Positions 35,965 to 43,951 of a stretch of DNA of 45,569 nucleotides are shown in pieces. The DNA lies in the NCBI GenBank assembly GCA_016790435.1, contig JAEUPE010000145.1, forward strand, positions 1-45,569, written 5' to 3'. The DNA is from Rubrivivax sp. (lineage in GTDB: Bacteria > Pseudomonadota > Gammaproteobacteria > Burkholderiales > Burkholderiaceae_C). The position numbers and the translations under genes were made by a program. The notes beneath the pieces are model-generated. The model was not told the origin of the DNA. It did no database searches and saw only the letters and a list, made by a program, of their open reading frames with translations. Within the stretch, counting starts at the first letter, position 1. Each line of letters begins with the position of its first letter.

Positions 35965-38532
35965 ATGGCACTTCTCGACCTCACGCGCGCCCGTTCCGCC
36001 GCTGGCCAAGATGCCGATGCCACTCGCGTGCGCCCGGCGCAGGCGGGGGCCCGGGGCGGGGTCACACGCGCCTCGCGCGGCGCGGGAGACCGGCGAGGTC
36101 GGCCCCTGCACGAGGCGGCCGGGACGGCCGATGCCGACCGGACCCTGGTGCGCGCCGACCCCGACCACACGGTCGTGCGCCCGGTCCACGAGCACACCGT
36201 CGTGCGGCCGGCGGCAGGCCGCGGCGGCGCCGAGGCGACGACCGCGCCGCTGCACGCCTGGCCCGGACCGCCGCCGTTGCCGCAGGCGCGCCCGCTGGCG
36301 CTGCCGGCCGCGACGCGCCTGCACGAGTACCGCATCGAGGCCGTGCTCGGCCAGGGCGGCTTCGGCATCACCTACCTCGCCACCGATGCGCATCTGAACG
36401 CCAGGGTGGCGATCAAGGAGTTCCTGCCCGAGGGCATCGTCTTCCGCACCGCCGAGGGCGAGGTGCGCCCGAATGCCAGCATGCACGTGCAGCGCTACCA
36501 GGAGGGGCTGCGCAGCTTCCTGGCCGAGGCGCGCACGCTGGCGACATTCCGCCACCCGGCCATCGTTCGCGTTGCACGCTTCTTCGAGGCGCGGGGCACC
36601 GCCTACATGGTGCTCGAGTACGAGGAGGGCGAGCCACTGCGCACCTGGTGGCCGCAGCACCGCGGCATCGGCGAGGCGCGGCTCGTGGAACTGCTGCTGC
36701 CGTTGCTGGAAGGTCTGGCCGCCGTGCACGAGGCCGGCTTCCTGCATCGCGACATCAAGCCCGACAACATCCAGGTGCGGGCCGGCGACGGCAGCCTCGT
36801 GCTGCTGGACTTCGGCAGTGCCGGGCAGGTGGCGGCCCTGGCTGGCACCGACGCGGTGATCGTCACGCCGGGATACGCGCCGATCGAGCAGTACGGCTTC
36901 GGCGCGCAGGGCCCGTGGACCGACCTCTATGCGCTGGCAGCGACGCTGTACTGGGCGACCACGGCGCACCGCGTGCCCGATGCCGAGGCACGCTCGGCCA
37001 ACCCGACGCTGTACCTGCCGGCGACCAGCGAAGAGGTGGCGGCCCGCATCGCCGCAGCCGGGCAAAGCTACGGGCGCGCCTTCCTGGCGGCGCTCGACGC
37101 AGCTTTGCAGACCGACGCCATGCAGCGCCCGCGCGACGTGGCGCAGTTTCGGCGCGCGTTGTGCGCCGACCACGTCGCGAGCCTCGACCTGCAGGCGGCC
37201 CTGCAGCACGACGAGGCAGCCCGTGCGGAGGAGGGCCGCGGCACCGCCACCGGCACCGCTTCATTCGACACAGGCCCGGAAGGGGCCGACCGGCGCCGAT
37301 CCTGGTGGGCCCCGGGCCTGGCCCGCTGCCGCCGGGCCGTGCAACGGCTGCGTGCGCCGCGCGACTGGCCGCTCGCCTTCAAGCTCGCCGTGCTGCTGGT
37401 GGCCACCGCGCTGCTGCCGATGGGACTGGCGGGGGCCTGGAACCTGCGCGGTGGCACCGAGGCGCTGGCGCGCGGCGAACTGGCCAACGTGCAGCGCATC
37501 GCGCGCGGTGGCGCCGGTCGCATCGGGCAGTTCATCGCCGACGCGCGCCACGTGGCCCGCGGGCTGGCCGGAGACGCCGACTTCGCGGCGTTTCTGCAGC
37601 GGCCGGATGAAGTAGAGGCGCCCGCGCTGCAGCGCAGGATGCAGGGCCTCGTGCGAGCCGACCCCGACCTGCAGCTGATCATCCTGATGGACCTGCAGGG
37701 GCGGGCGCTGGTCTCCAGCGACCCGGCGGTGATGGGGCGCAGCTTTGCCTTCCGCCGCTACTTCCGCGAAGCCTCGGCCGGCCGGCCGTCCACGAGCGGC
37801 ATCGTCGTCGGCGCCGGGGCCGGGGCGAGCGGCTTCGTCGTCGCCGAGCCGGTGGCCGGCCCCGACGGCGACCCGGTGGGCGTGCTCGTGCTGCGCGTGC
37901 TCGCGGCGTCGGTGGCGAGCATCATGGACGAGCTCGGTGAAGACGGCGTGCTGACGCCGATGCTGGTGGACGGCGACGGCGTCGTGTTGCACCACCCGCG
38001 GCGCGAGCGCATCTTCTCGAGCCTGGCGCCACTGACGGCGCCGCAGCAGGTCGATGTGCGGGCCGACCAGCGCTACCGGCGCGACCGGGTGGCATCGCTC
38101 GACGAACTGGACCTGGCGCGGTTGATGATGAACGGGTCCGCCTCAGGGCATGGCAGCTACCGCTCTGTGCAGGACGGGCGGGAGGAGATCGCCGGCTTCG
38201 CGGCCGTGCCGGGGCACGACTGGCGCGTCGCGGTGAGCGCCTCGCGCCATGCCTTCGAGGCGCCGATGCGCGAGCTGTACCACCAGCTGCTGTGGAGCGT
38301 GCTGCTGGCGGGGGCGCTGTTCACGGCGCTCGCCTTGCGCTTCTCGCGTGGCATCGTGCAGCCGATCCGTGACCTGACGGCGGCCGCCAACGCGCTGAAG
38401 GCGGGAGACTTCGATGCGGCGCGCGTGCCGGTGCGCGCGCGCGACGAGGTCGGCCAACTCGGCCGCACGTTCAACGTCATGCTCGAGGTGCTGCGGCAGC
38501 GCGAAGTGCAGCGGCGGGTGGACCGGCGCTAG
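35965..38532 (+). CDS. Ser/Thr protein kinase fused to membrane sensor and HAMP domain
   Basis: 855 residues. An N-terminal disordered region (1-115) holds four T-x-V-R motifs (Thr20, Thr60, Thr69, Thr78). The kinase domain (about 121-400) is complete: GQGGFGITYLA, Lys151 in VAIKEF, HRDIKPDN with Asp263, and DFG at 282-284. After a linker come a membrane helix (about 472-492), a region of about 280 residues with dCache-like features (VSSDPAVMGRSFAFRRYF, GVVLHHPRRERI), a second helix (about 774-793) and a HAMP domain (about 794-846), where the protein ends. The kinase is thus cytoplasmic and the sensor extracytoplasmic. The terminal HAMP without an output module is odd, since output seems to sit at the other end of the chain. 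There is no phosphatase or FHA gene nearby. The 224-base gap upstream shows no clear promoter. Confidence 0.86.
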   Translation: MALLDLTRARSAAGQDADATRVRPAQAGARGGVTRASRGAGDRRGRPLHEAAGTADADRTLVRADPDHTVVRPVHEHTVVRPAAGRGGAEATTAPLHAWPGPPPLPQARPLALPAATRLHEYRIEAVLGQGGFGITYLATDAHLNARVAIKEFLPEGIVFRTAEGEVRPNASMHVQRYQEGLRSFLAEARTLATFRHPAIVRVARFFEARGTAYMVLEYEEGEPLRTWWPQHRGIGEARLVELLLPLLEGLAAVHEAGFLHRDIKPDNIQVRAGDGSLVLLDFGSAGQVAALAGTDAVIVTPGYAPIEQYGFGAQGPWTDLYALAATLYWATTAHRVPDAEARSANPTLYLPATSEEVAARIAAAGQSYGRAFLAALDAALQTDAMQRPRDVAQFRRALCADHVASLDLQAALQHDEAARAEEGRGTATGTASFDTGPEGADRRRSWWAPGLARCRRAVQRLRAPRDWPLAFKLAVLLVATALLPMGLAGAWNLRGGTEALARGELANVQRIARGGAGRIGQFIADARHVARGLAGDADFAAFLQRPDEVEAPALQRRMQGLVRADPDLQLIILMDLQGRALVSSDPAVMGRSFAFRRYFREASAGRPSTSGIVVGAGAGASGFVVAEPVAGPDGDPVGVLVLRVLAASVASIMDELGEDGVLTPMLVDGDGVVLHHPRRERIFSSLAPLTAPQQVDVRADQRYRRDRVASLDELDLARLMMNGSASGHGSYRSVQDGREEIAGFAAVPGHDWRVAVSASRHAFEAPMRELYHQLLWSVLLAGALFTALALRFSRGIVQPIRDLTAAANALKAGDFDAARVPVRARDEVGQLGRTFNVMLEVLRQREVQRRVDRR

Positions 38533-38556
38533 CGCGTTCACGGATGCGTTGGGCTC

Positions 38557-38571
38557 CCCTGGCGCCCAGGG
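38557..38571 (+). terminator. Stem-loop after the kinase gene
   Basis: CCCTGG (38557-38562) and CCAGGG (38566-38571) form a perfect 6-bp stem around CGC, 25 bases after the kinase stop. A T-run is lacking, so its strength is doubtful. Confidence 0.4.
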
Positions 38572-38628
38572 CAGCGTGACAATCGGTGCGAGGCCCTGCG
38601 GCCGACTTCCAACCTCCGAAAGCGCCCC

Positions 38629-39084
38629 ATGGCCCAGCCCCATCCCCTCTTCGTGCTCAACGGTTCGAACCTGAACATGCTGGGCCGGCGCGAGCCGCAC
38701 CTCTACGGCACCACGTCGCTCGGCGACATCCAGGGCCGCACCGAGAAACTCGCCGCCGAACTTGGCCTCGCGTGCGACTTCCGCCAGACGAACCACGAAG
38801 GCGTGCTCGTCGACTGGATCCAGGAGGCCTACGAGAAGGAAGCGGCCGTGATCATCAACCCGGCCGGTTTCTCCTTCGGCTGCGTGCCTGTGCTCGATGC
38901 GCTCAAGCTCATCAGCAAGCCGCTGGTCGAGGTGCACATCACCAACATCCACCAGCGGCCGGCGCCCTACACGCACTCGACCGTCTCGCTCGTCGCCAAG
39001 GGCGTGATCTGCGGCCTCGGGCCCGCCGGCTACCTGCTGGCGGTGCGGGCGGTGGCCGACGCGCTCGGCACCGCCGGGATCTAG
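38629..39084 (+). CDS. Type II 3-dehydroquinate dehydratase-like protein, variant active site
   Basis: 151 residues, the normal AroQ length. Shared blocks are LNGSNLNMLGRREP with Tyr26, QTNHEGVLVDWI, EVHITNIHQR with His103 and Arg110, and VICGLGPAGYLLA. In true AroQ the motif NPGAYTH supplies the general-acid histidine. Here it reads NPAGFSF (77-83), so the histidine is Phe83. The flexible loop with the catalytic tyrosine is kept. Dehydration of 3-dehydroquinate by the standard mechanism is therefore doubtful, and a different substrate is likely. Its stop overlaps the convergent dctM stop by three bases, and the adjoining genes encode sugar-acid-type transport and a lactonase. I withhold the symbol aroQ for this reason. 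Confidence 0.78.
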   Translation: MAQPHPLFVLNGSNLNMLGRREPHLYGTTSLGDIQGRTEKLAAELGLACDFRQTNHEGVLVDWIQEAYEKEAAVIINPAGFSFGCVPVLDALKLISKPLVEVHITNIHQRPAPYTHSTVSLVAKGVICGLGPAGYLLAVRAVADALGTAGI

Positions 39085-40382
39085 CCCTTGTAGCCCATCA
39101 GGCGGGGCAGCCAGAGCACGAGATCGGGGACCAGCATGATCAGCGCCAGAGCGCCGATCATGACCCACAGGAACGGCATCACCTCGCGCACGATGTCGCG
39201 CAGCGGCACCTCGGCGACCTTGCTCATCATGAAGAGCAGCAGGCCGTAGGGCGGCGTGACGAGCCCGAGCATGATGTTCGTCACCGCCATGACGCCGAAG
39301 TGCACGGGGTCGACACCGAGTGCCTGCGCCGTGGGCAGCAGCACCGGCAGGATGACGAGGATGATGGTGGTGCCCTCGAGGAAGCAGCCGAGCACGAGCA
39401 GCAGCACGTTCACCACGAGCAGGAAGACCAGCGGCGACAGCTCGTAGGCCTTGAGGATGCCGCTCAGCGTGCGCGGGATGTTCTCCACCGTGATGACGTA
39501 GTTGAAGACGAGCGCACCGGCGATCAGCATGCCGATCGAGACGGTGACGCGCGCGCTCGTGCTCAAGGCCGTGTAGACGTCGCGCGCCGAGACGCTGCGG
39601 TACAGCAGCACCGACACCAGCAGCGCGTAGGCCGCGGCCACCGCGGCGGCCTCTGTGGGCGTGGTGACGCCGCTGTACAGGCAGGTGAGCAGGATCACCG
39701 GCATCAGCAGCGCGGGCAGGGCCTCCCAGGTGACGCGCGGCATGTCGCGCAGCGGCACGCGCGGCTCGACCGGGAAGTTGCGCCGGCGGGCGCTGATGGC
39801 AATCATCGCCATCTGCACCGCGCCCAGCAGCAGGGCCGGGATGACGCCGCCCAGGAACAGGTAACCCACCGAGGTGTTGGACACCAGCGCATAGAGCACG
39901 AGCGGGATCGACGGCGGCATGATCGGCCCGATCACCGACGACACCGTGGTCAGCGCGGCGGCGTAGGCGGGCGGGTACTTGCCGTCCTTCGTCATCAGCG
40001 TCTGCATCAGCTTGCCGGAGCCGGCGGCATCGGCCAATGCCGAGCCCGACATGCTGGCGAAGATGATGCTCTGCACCACGTTTACCTGCGCCAGCCCGCC
40101 GCGAAAGCGCCCGACGATGGCGTTGCAGAAGCGCAGCAGCCTGTCCATGATGCTGCCGGTGTTCATGAACTCGGCGGCGAGCACGAAGAGCGGAATGGCC
40201 AGCAGCAGGAAGCTGCCATACATGCCATTGAGCAGCTGCTCGGCCGCGGTGCCCATGTCGAGGCCCGCGAGGTAGAGGTACAGGATCGAGCCGCCGATCA
40301 TCGCGTGCCCCACCGGCAGGCCGAGCAGGCTCAGGCCGACGATGGCGGCGATCGCCAGTGAGAAGGGGCTGGTCCAGTTCAC
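39081..40382 (-). CDS. dctM: TRAP transporter large permease DctM
   Basis: 433 residues, very hydrophobic, with at least 10-12 predicted membrane helices. Family blocks include FASMSGSALADAAGSG, IGPIMPPSIPLVLYA, TPTEAAAVAAAYAL and the C-terminal LVTPPYGLLLFM. It forms the Na+-coupled channel of a tripartite periplasmic transporter with DctQ and a DctP binding protein. Its start overlaps the dctQ end by four bases. Confidence 0.92.
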   Translation of the reverse strand: MNWTSPFSLAIAAIVGLSLLGLPVGHAMIGGSILYLYLAGLDMGTAAEQLLNGMYGSFLLLAIPLFVLAAEFMNTGSIMDRLLRFCNAIVGRFRGGLAQVNVVQSIIFASMSGSALADAAGSGKLMQTLMTKDGKYPPAYAAALTTVSSVIGPIMPPSIPLVLYALVSNTSVGYLFLGGVIPALLLGAVQMAMIAISARRRNFPVEPRVPLRDMPRVTWEALPALLMPVILLTCLYSGVTTPTEAAAVAAAYALLVSVLLYRSVSARDVYTALSTSARVTVSIGMLIAGALVFNYVITVENIPRTLSGILKAYELSPLVFLLVVNVLLLVLGCFLEGTTIILVILPVLLPTAQALGVDPVHFGVMAVTNIMLGLVTPPYGLLLFMMSKVAEVPLRDIVREVMPFLWVMIGALALIMLVPDLVLWLPRLMGYKG

Positions 40383-40897
40383 AGGCCGTACCCCTTGTGC
40401 GCGATGTCCACTTCCTCGGGCGCTTCACCACGCAGGGCCCGCCAGGCAGCCCAGGCGTAACGCACCACCACCGCGACCGAGAACACCACGTACACCGAGT
40501 ACAGGATGTCGAGGCGGATCTTCAGGTACGACGAGCTCTCCACCTTCATGAAGGCGACGTAGCTCACCGTGGCCGGCAGCGCCATGCCGAAGAGCACCAC
40601 CGCCGCGACGGACACCGCCAGCGCGATCAGGCTCTTGGCGCGCGGGCCGACGGCGCTGGTGATGAGGTCGAAGCGGATCTCCTCGTCCTCCTTGAGCCAG
40701 AAGGCCGAGCCGAGCAGCACCATGTAGAGCCAGGCGATCACCGACAGCTCCGAAGACCAGCCGACCGGGAAGTTGAAGAAGTAGCGGAAGACGATCTGGA
40801 CGATGAAGGCGACGAACATCACCGCCAGCAGTGCGGCGACGACGTTCTCGGCCCGGCGGCGGATCCACTCGACGGTGCGCTTCAATGCGGGGGGCAT
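40379..40897 (-). CDS. dctQ: TRAP transporter small permease DctQ
   Basis: 172 residues with four predicted membrane helices and the family signature around SELSVIAWLYMVLLGSAFWL (broken at about residue 68) and EDEEIRFDLI. The N-terminus is basic and cytoplasmic. A strong ribosome binding site GGAGGAG lies just upstream of the ATG. It overlaps dctM by four bases and follows the binding-protein gene after a 105-base gap that holds a hairpin. Confidence 0.9.
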   Translation of the reverse strand: MPPALKRTVEWIRRRAENVVAALLAVMFVAFIVQIVFRYFFNFPVGWSSELSVIAWLYMVLLGSAFWLKEDEEIRFDLITSAVGPRAKSLIALAVSVAAVVLFGMALPATVSYVAFMKVESSSYLKIRLDILYSVYVVFSVAVVVRYAWAAWRALRGEAPEEVDIAHKGYGL

Positions 40898-40976
40898 GCT
40901 CCTCCTTCACCCGGCCGATCGACGCAGCCGGGACGCGCATGCGCCGGTCGCATTTCGCCGGGCTGCGGTTCGACAC

Positions 40977-40994
40977 GGGCGGCGCGTGCCGCCC
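40977..40994 (-). promoter_or_regulatory. Intercistronic stem-loop between dctP and dctQ
   Basis: A perfect 7-bp stem GGGCGGC/GCCGCCC around a 4-base loop lies 9 bases after the dctP stop on the minus strand. Such hairpins after binding-protein genes commonly protect the upstream message or cause partial termination, so that more binding protein than permease is made. Confidence 0.55.
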
Positions 40995-41002
40995 CATTCC
41001 AA

Positions 41003-41989
41003 CTACATCGCGTTGACCTTGTCCAGCATGCCCTTGGGCCAGGCCCTCGCTTCGTCGGAGGCGAGGTAGATCTTCTGCGCATGCGCGCGGAAGGCGGCGA
41101 TGTCCGGCACGTACACGTCCAGGCCCTGGCGCTTGAAGCCCTCGGCAAGCTCGGTCTCGCGCTTCAGGTGCTCGGCCGTGCTCCAGGCCACCGCCTTGTC
41201 CATGGCGGCCTGGAAGGTCTTCTGCTTCGCCGCGCCGAGGGCGTTCCAGGCCTTCAGGTTCATCGTCATGACGTCGAAGGCGACGAGGTGCGAGGTCAGC
41301 ACGACCTGCTGCATGACCTCGTAGAACTTCATGTTCTGCACGTTCGGCAGCGGGTTGTCCTGGCCGTCGATGGCACCGGTCTGCAGGCCCGTGTACGTCT
41401 CGGCATAGGCCATCGGCGTGGGGTTGGCGCCGATCGACTTGCCGAGCAGCTGCCAAGCGTCGCCCGGGGGCATGCGCAGCTTCACGCCGGCGAGGTCTGC
41501 AGGGGTGGCGATCTTCTTCTTGCCCTTCAGCCCCACCTGGCGCGTGCCGTAGAAGACCGGCGCGACGATCTTCACCTTCAGCTGCTCCTCGGCCATCTGC
41601 TTCATCTCGGTGGCGAGCGGGCTGGCGAAGAAGGCGTTGAGGTGGTTGGCGTCGCGGAAGAGGTAGGCCGAGGTCAGGATCGACCAGGCCGGCAGCTGCT
41701 TGGCGATGTCCTGCGGCGCGACGTTGCCGAGCTCGAGGTTGTCGCGCTGCAGCGCCACGAGCTCGGTGCCCTGCTTGAACAGGGTGCCGCCGAAGAAGGG
41801 CTCGATGGTCACGTCGGCGGCCACGTCGGCGGCGAGGCGGCGGACCATGTCGGCGCGGATGTCCTTGTCCGAGAACACGGCGGCCAGGCGCAGCGTGGGT
41901 TTGGCCTGCGCCAGCGCCGGCAGGGCGGGCGAGACGGCCAGCGCGGCCCCGAGTTGCAGAAGGTGTCGACGATCGATGCGGTGGTCCAT
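41003..41989 (-). CDS. dctP: TRAP transporter substrate-binding protein DctP (first copy)
   Basis: 328 residues. The signal peptide (about 1-29) starts MDHRIDRRHLLQLGAALA and ends ALAQA; the RR pair makes Tat export possible. The DctP fold follows, with the ligand-binding block LKLRMPPGDAW-like (here VKLRMPPGDAWQLLG) and the region AETYTGLQTGAIDGQDNPLPN, broken near residue 205, that contains the conserved asparagine. The ATG at 41989 has the ribosome binding site AGGAGA five bases upstream. The conserved DctP arginine (KLRMP) suggests a carboxylate ligand. It forms an operon with dctQ and dctM and follows tetR. Confidence 0.9.
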   Translation of the reverse strand: MDHRIDRRHLLQLGAALAVSPALPALAQAKPTLRLAAVFSDKDIRADMVRRLAADVAADVTIEPFFGGTLFKQGTELVALQRDNLELGNVAPQDIAKQLPAWSILTSAYLFRDANHLNAFFASPLATEMKQMAEEQLKVKIVAPVFYGTRQVGLKGKKKIATPADLAGVKLRMPPGDAWQLLGKSIGANPTPMAYAETYTGLQTGAIDGQDNPLPNVQNMKFYEVMQQVVLTSHLVAFDVMTMNLKAWNALGAAKQKTFQAAMDKAVAWSTAEHLKRETELAEGFKRQGLDVYVPDIAAFRAHAQKIYLASDEARAWPKGMLDKVNAM

Positions 41990-42059
41990 GACGGTCTCCT
42001 CGTGGTGGACTGGGTGAATGTGAGCGGTGGGAACGACGGGACGGGCGGGCCTGGTGGGG

Positions 42060-42746
42060 CTAATGGGCCCGGGACCGGGCCGCAGCCCGGGTGGAACCGA
42101 GCCACGTGAGCACGATGTCGACCACCACCTGCCGGCGGTGAGCGACATCGCCTTTCGCACCCATCTCGCGCTGGAAGATCGTGCCGAAGGTGAACTGGTT
42201 GGTGACGTTGAACATGCCGAGCGCGGCGATGGCCATGTGCACGTCCAGCGGCTCGATGTCGCTGCGAAAGAGGCCGGCCGCGCGACCTCGTTCGATGACG
42301 GCCGAGAGCCGCTCGACGATCGGCCGGTTGAGCCGGCGCAGCGCCGGCGAGCGCTTCATGTGCGTGCCCTTCGCCTGGTTCTCGGAGACGACGAGGCGCA
42401 CGAAGTACTCGTGCGCGACGTAGTAGTCGTAGGTGAACTCGACGATGCGCCGGATGGCCTCGAGGGGCGCCAGGTCATCGAGGCGGAGCTCGTTCTCGGC
42501 CTCGCGGATCTCGGCGTAGGCTTGCTGCAGCACGGAGAGGTAGAGCTTCTCCTTGCTGCCGAAGTAGTAGTTGATGAGCGCGCGCGTGGTGTTCGTGCGC
42601 CCGGCGATGGCGTCCATGCTGGCGGCGTCGTAGCCGCGCTCGGCGAACTCGGTCGTGGCCGCCGCCAGGATGCGCGCGCGGTTCGCTTCCGGCGACTTGG
42701 GCTTGCGCATCGCGAGCGTGCGGTCGGGCGAGAACTGCAGGGCCAC
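42060..42746 (-). CDS. TetR/AcrR family transcriptional regulator
   Basis: 228 residues. The DNA-binding domain (about 18-65) reads ILAAATTEFAERGYDAASM, then NTTRALINYYFGSKEKLY; a helical ligand-binding domain follows. The start is probably GTG at 42746, because GAGGAA lies 4-5 bases upstream. The ATG at 42710 has no such site. It stands between the TRAP operon (same strand) and the divergent lactonase-dctP operon. Two inverted repeats in the divergent region (listed) are likely operators, so it probably controls both transport sets. Confidence 0.87.
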   Translation of the reverse strand: MALQFSPDRTLAMRKPKSPEANRARILAAATTEFAERGYDAASMDAIAGRTNTTRALINYYFGSKEKLYLSVLQQAYAEIREAENELRLDDLAPLEAIRRIVEFTYDYYVAHEYFVRLVVSENQAKGTHMKRSPALRRLNRPIVERLSAVIERGRAAGLFRSDIEPLDVHMAIAALGMFNVTNQFTFGTIFQREMGAKGDVAHRRQVVVDIVLTWLGSTRAAARSRAH

Positions 42747-42811
42747 CGGGTTCCTCGGTTGAGAGATCCGCTGAGGGATCGGTTGACCGGTCAGTCGACC
42801 GGCCAGTTGCC

Positions 42812-42834
42812 CGGTCGACGGTGTCGATCGACCG
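42812..42834. promoter_or_regulatory. Candidate TetR operator, inverted repeat CGGTCGA-N9-TCGACCG
   Basis: The seven-base arms are exact reverse complements (42812-42818 and 42828-42834). The surrounding stretch 42781-42850 also holds several further GTCGAC-like copies (42794, 42823, 42844), so several dimers might bind. It is upstream of the tetR gene. Confidence 0.45.
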
Positions 42835-42875
42835 AATTGGCAAGGTCGACAGTAAAACTAACAGCCTCGCCAATT
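42835..42875. promoter_or_regulatory. Inverted repeat AATTGGCAAGG / CCTCGCCAATT
   Basis: Arms 42835-42845 and 42865-42875 match in 10 of 11 positions and enclose the AT-rich stretch AGTAAAACTAACAG, unusually AT-rich for this window. The position between tetR and the divergent lactonase gene suggests a promoter enclosed by operator halves. Confidence 0.45.
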
Positions 42876-43018
42876 TGATGCAAGCCGGTTTCCCCTAGCC
42901 CCAGCTGCCTTGACAGGGCCTCGTGGCGACGGTCCACTGCCGCGTCAGCCATGGGCCCCTCTCCTCAGTTGTCAGATGTGTCGTTCGCAACCCGCGCTGC
43001 CAGGAGCCTGGCGTGGCG

Positions 43019-43951
43019 ATGACGACGGTCGACCCGGCGCGTGTCGAGTGCGCGGTGCGTGGCGTCGACCAGCTCGGCGAGACGCCGCTGTGGTGCGATC
43101 GCGAACGCAAGCTCTGGTGGCTGGACATCGAGCGCCCGAAGCTGCAGTCGTTCGACCCGGCCAGCGGCCGGTACGAAGCAACGGCCTTCGACTGCACCTA
43201 CCTGGGCTGCCAGGCGCTGGGTGACGACGGGTCGCATCTGCTGGCGCTGGACCTCGAGCTGCATCGGCGCGACCGCGCCTCGGGCCGGCTGGCACTGCTC
43301 GCGCGCGTCGAGCAGGGGCTCGACAATCGGCTGAACGACGGTCGTGTGGACGCCCGCGGCCGCTTCTGGGTCGGCACGATGGACAACCAGCTGCACCGCC
43401 CGAACGGCGCGCTTTATCGCGTCGACCCGGATGGCGTGGTGCACAAGATGCTGGACGACGTCATCGTCAGCAACGGCATCGCCTTCTCGCCCGACCACCG
43501 CGCGATGTACTTCACCGACACGCGGCGCTACCAGAGCTGGCGCTTCGACTTGGACCTCGATGCGGGCCGCCTTTCCAACCGGCGACTCTTTGCCGATCAC
43601 AGTGGCACGAAGGAACGGCCCGACGGCACCTGTGTCGACGCCGACGGCGGCGTGTGGATGGCCTTCTTCGCCGGCCGGCGCGTGGTGCGCCATCGGCCCG
43701 ACGGCGAGGTCGATCTCGTGGTGCCGCTGCCGGTGACGAACCCGACGTGCCTCTGCTTCGGCGGCGCCGACCTGAAGACGCTCTACATCACGACTGCGGC
43801 CAAGTTCCTCACGCCGGAACAGCGTGCCGCAGAGCCGCTCGCGGGCAGCCTGTTCGCGGTTCATGGCCTGGGCCAGGGACTGCCCGAGCATCGTTTTCGC
43901 ATGCAGCCGACGGCTGCCCCAACCTCGAACGAAACGGAGTCAATGAGATGA
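43019..43951 (+). CDS. SMP-30/gluconolactonase family lactonase
   Basis: 310 residues of a six-bladed beta-propeller. Metal-binding residues lie in LGETPLWC (Glu near 19), the central RLNDGRVDARGRFWVGTM with Asn and Asp, VSNGIAFSPD with Asn, and KERPDGTCVDADG with Asp. The enzyme opens a sugar lactone to its acid with a divalent metal. The ATG at 43019 is chosen because family similarity starts right after it (VECAVRGVDQLGE). The frame's longer upstream part is not homologous. Its end overlaps the following dctP start by four bases (ATGA). Lactonase plus TRAP transport suggests uptake and opening of an aldonolactone or similar sugar acid. Confidence 0.86.
   Translation: MTTVDPARVECAVRGVDQLGETPLWCDRERKLWWLDIERPKLQSFDPASGRYEATAFDCTYLGCQALGDDGSHLLALDLELHRRDRASGRLALLARVEQGLDNRLNDGRVDARGRFWVGTMDNQLHRPNGALYRVDPDGVVHKMLDDVIVSNGIAFSPDHRAMYFTDTRRYQSWRFDLDLDAGRLSNRRLFADHSGTKERPDGTCVDADGGVWMAFFAGRRVVRHRPDGEVDLVVPLPVTNPTCLCFGGADLKTLYITTAAKFLTPEQRAAEPLAGSLFAVHGLGQGLPEHRFRMQPTAAPTSNETESMR

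Noticed and set aside
42910-42915. TTGACA as a -35 element for the lactonase gene
   Set aside because: No acceptable -10 hexamer is found 16-18 bases downstream.
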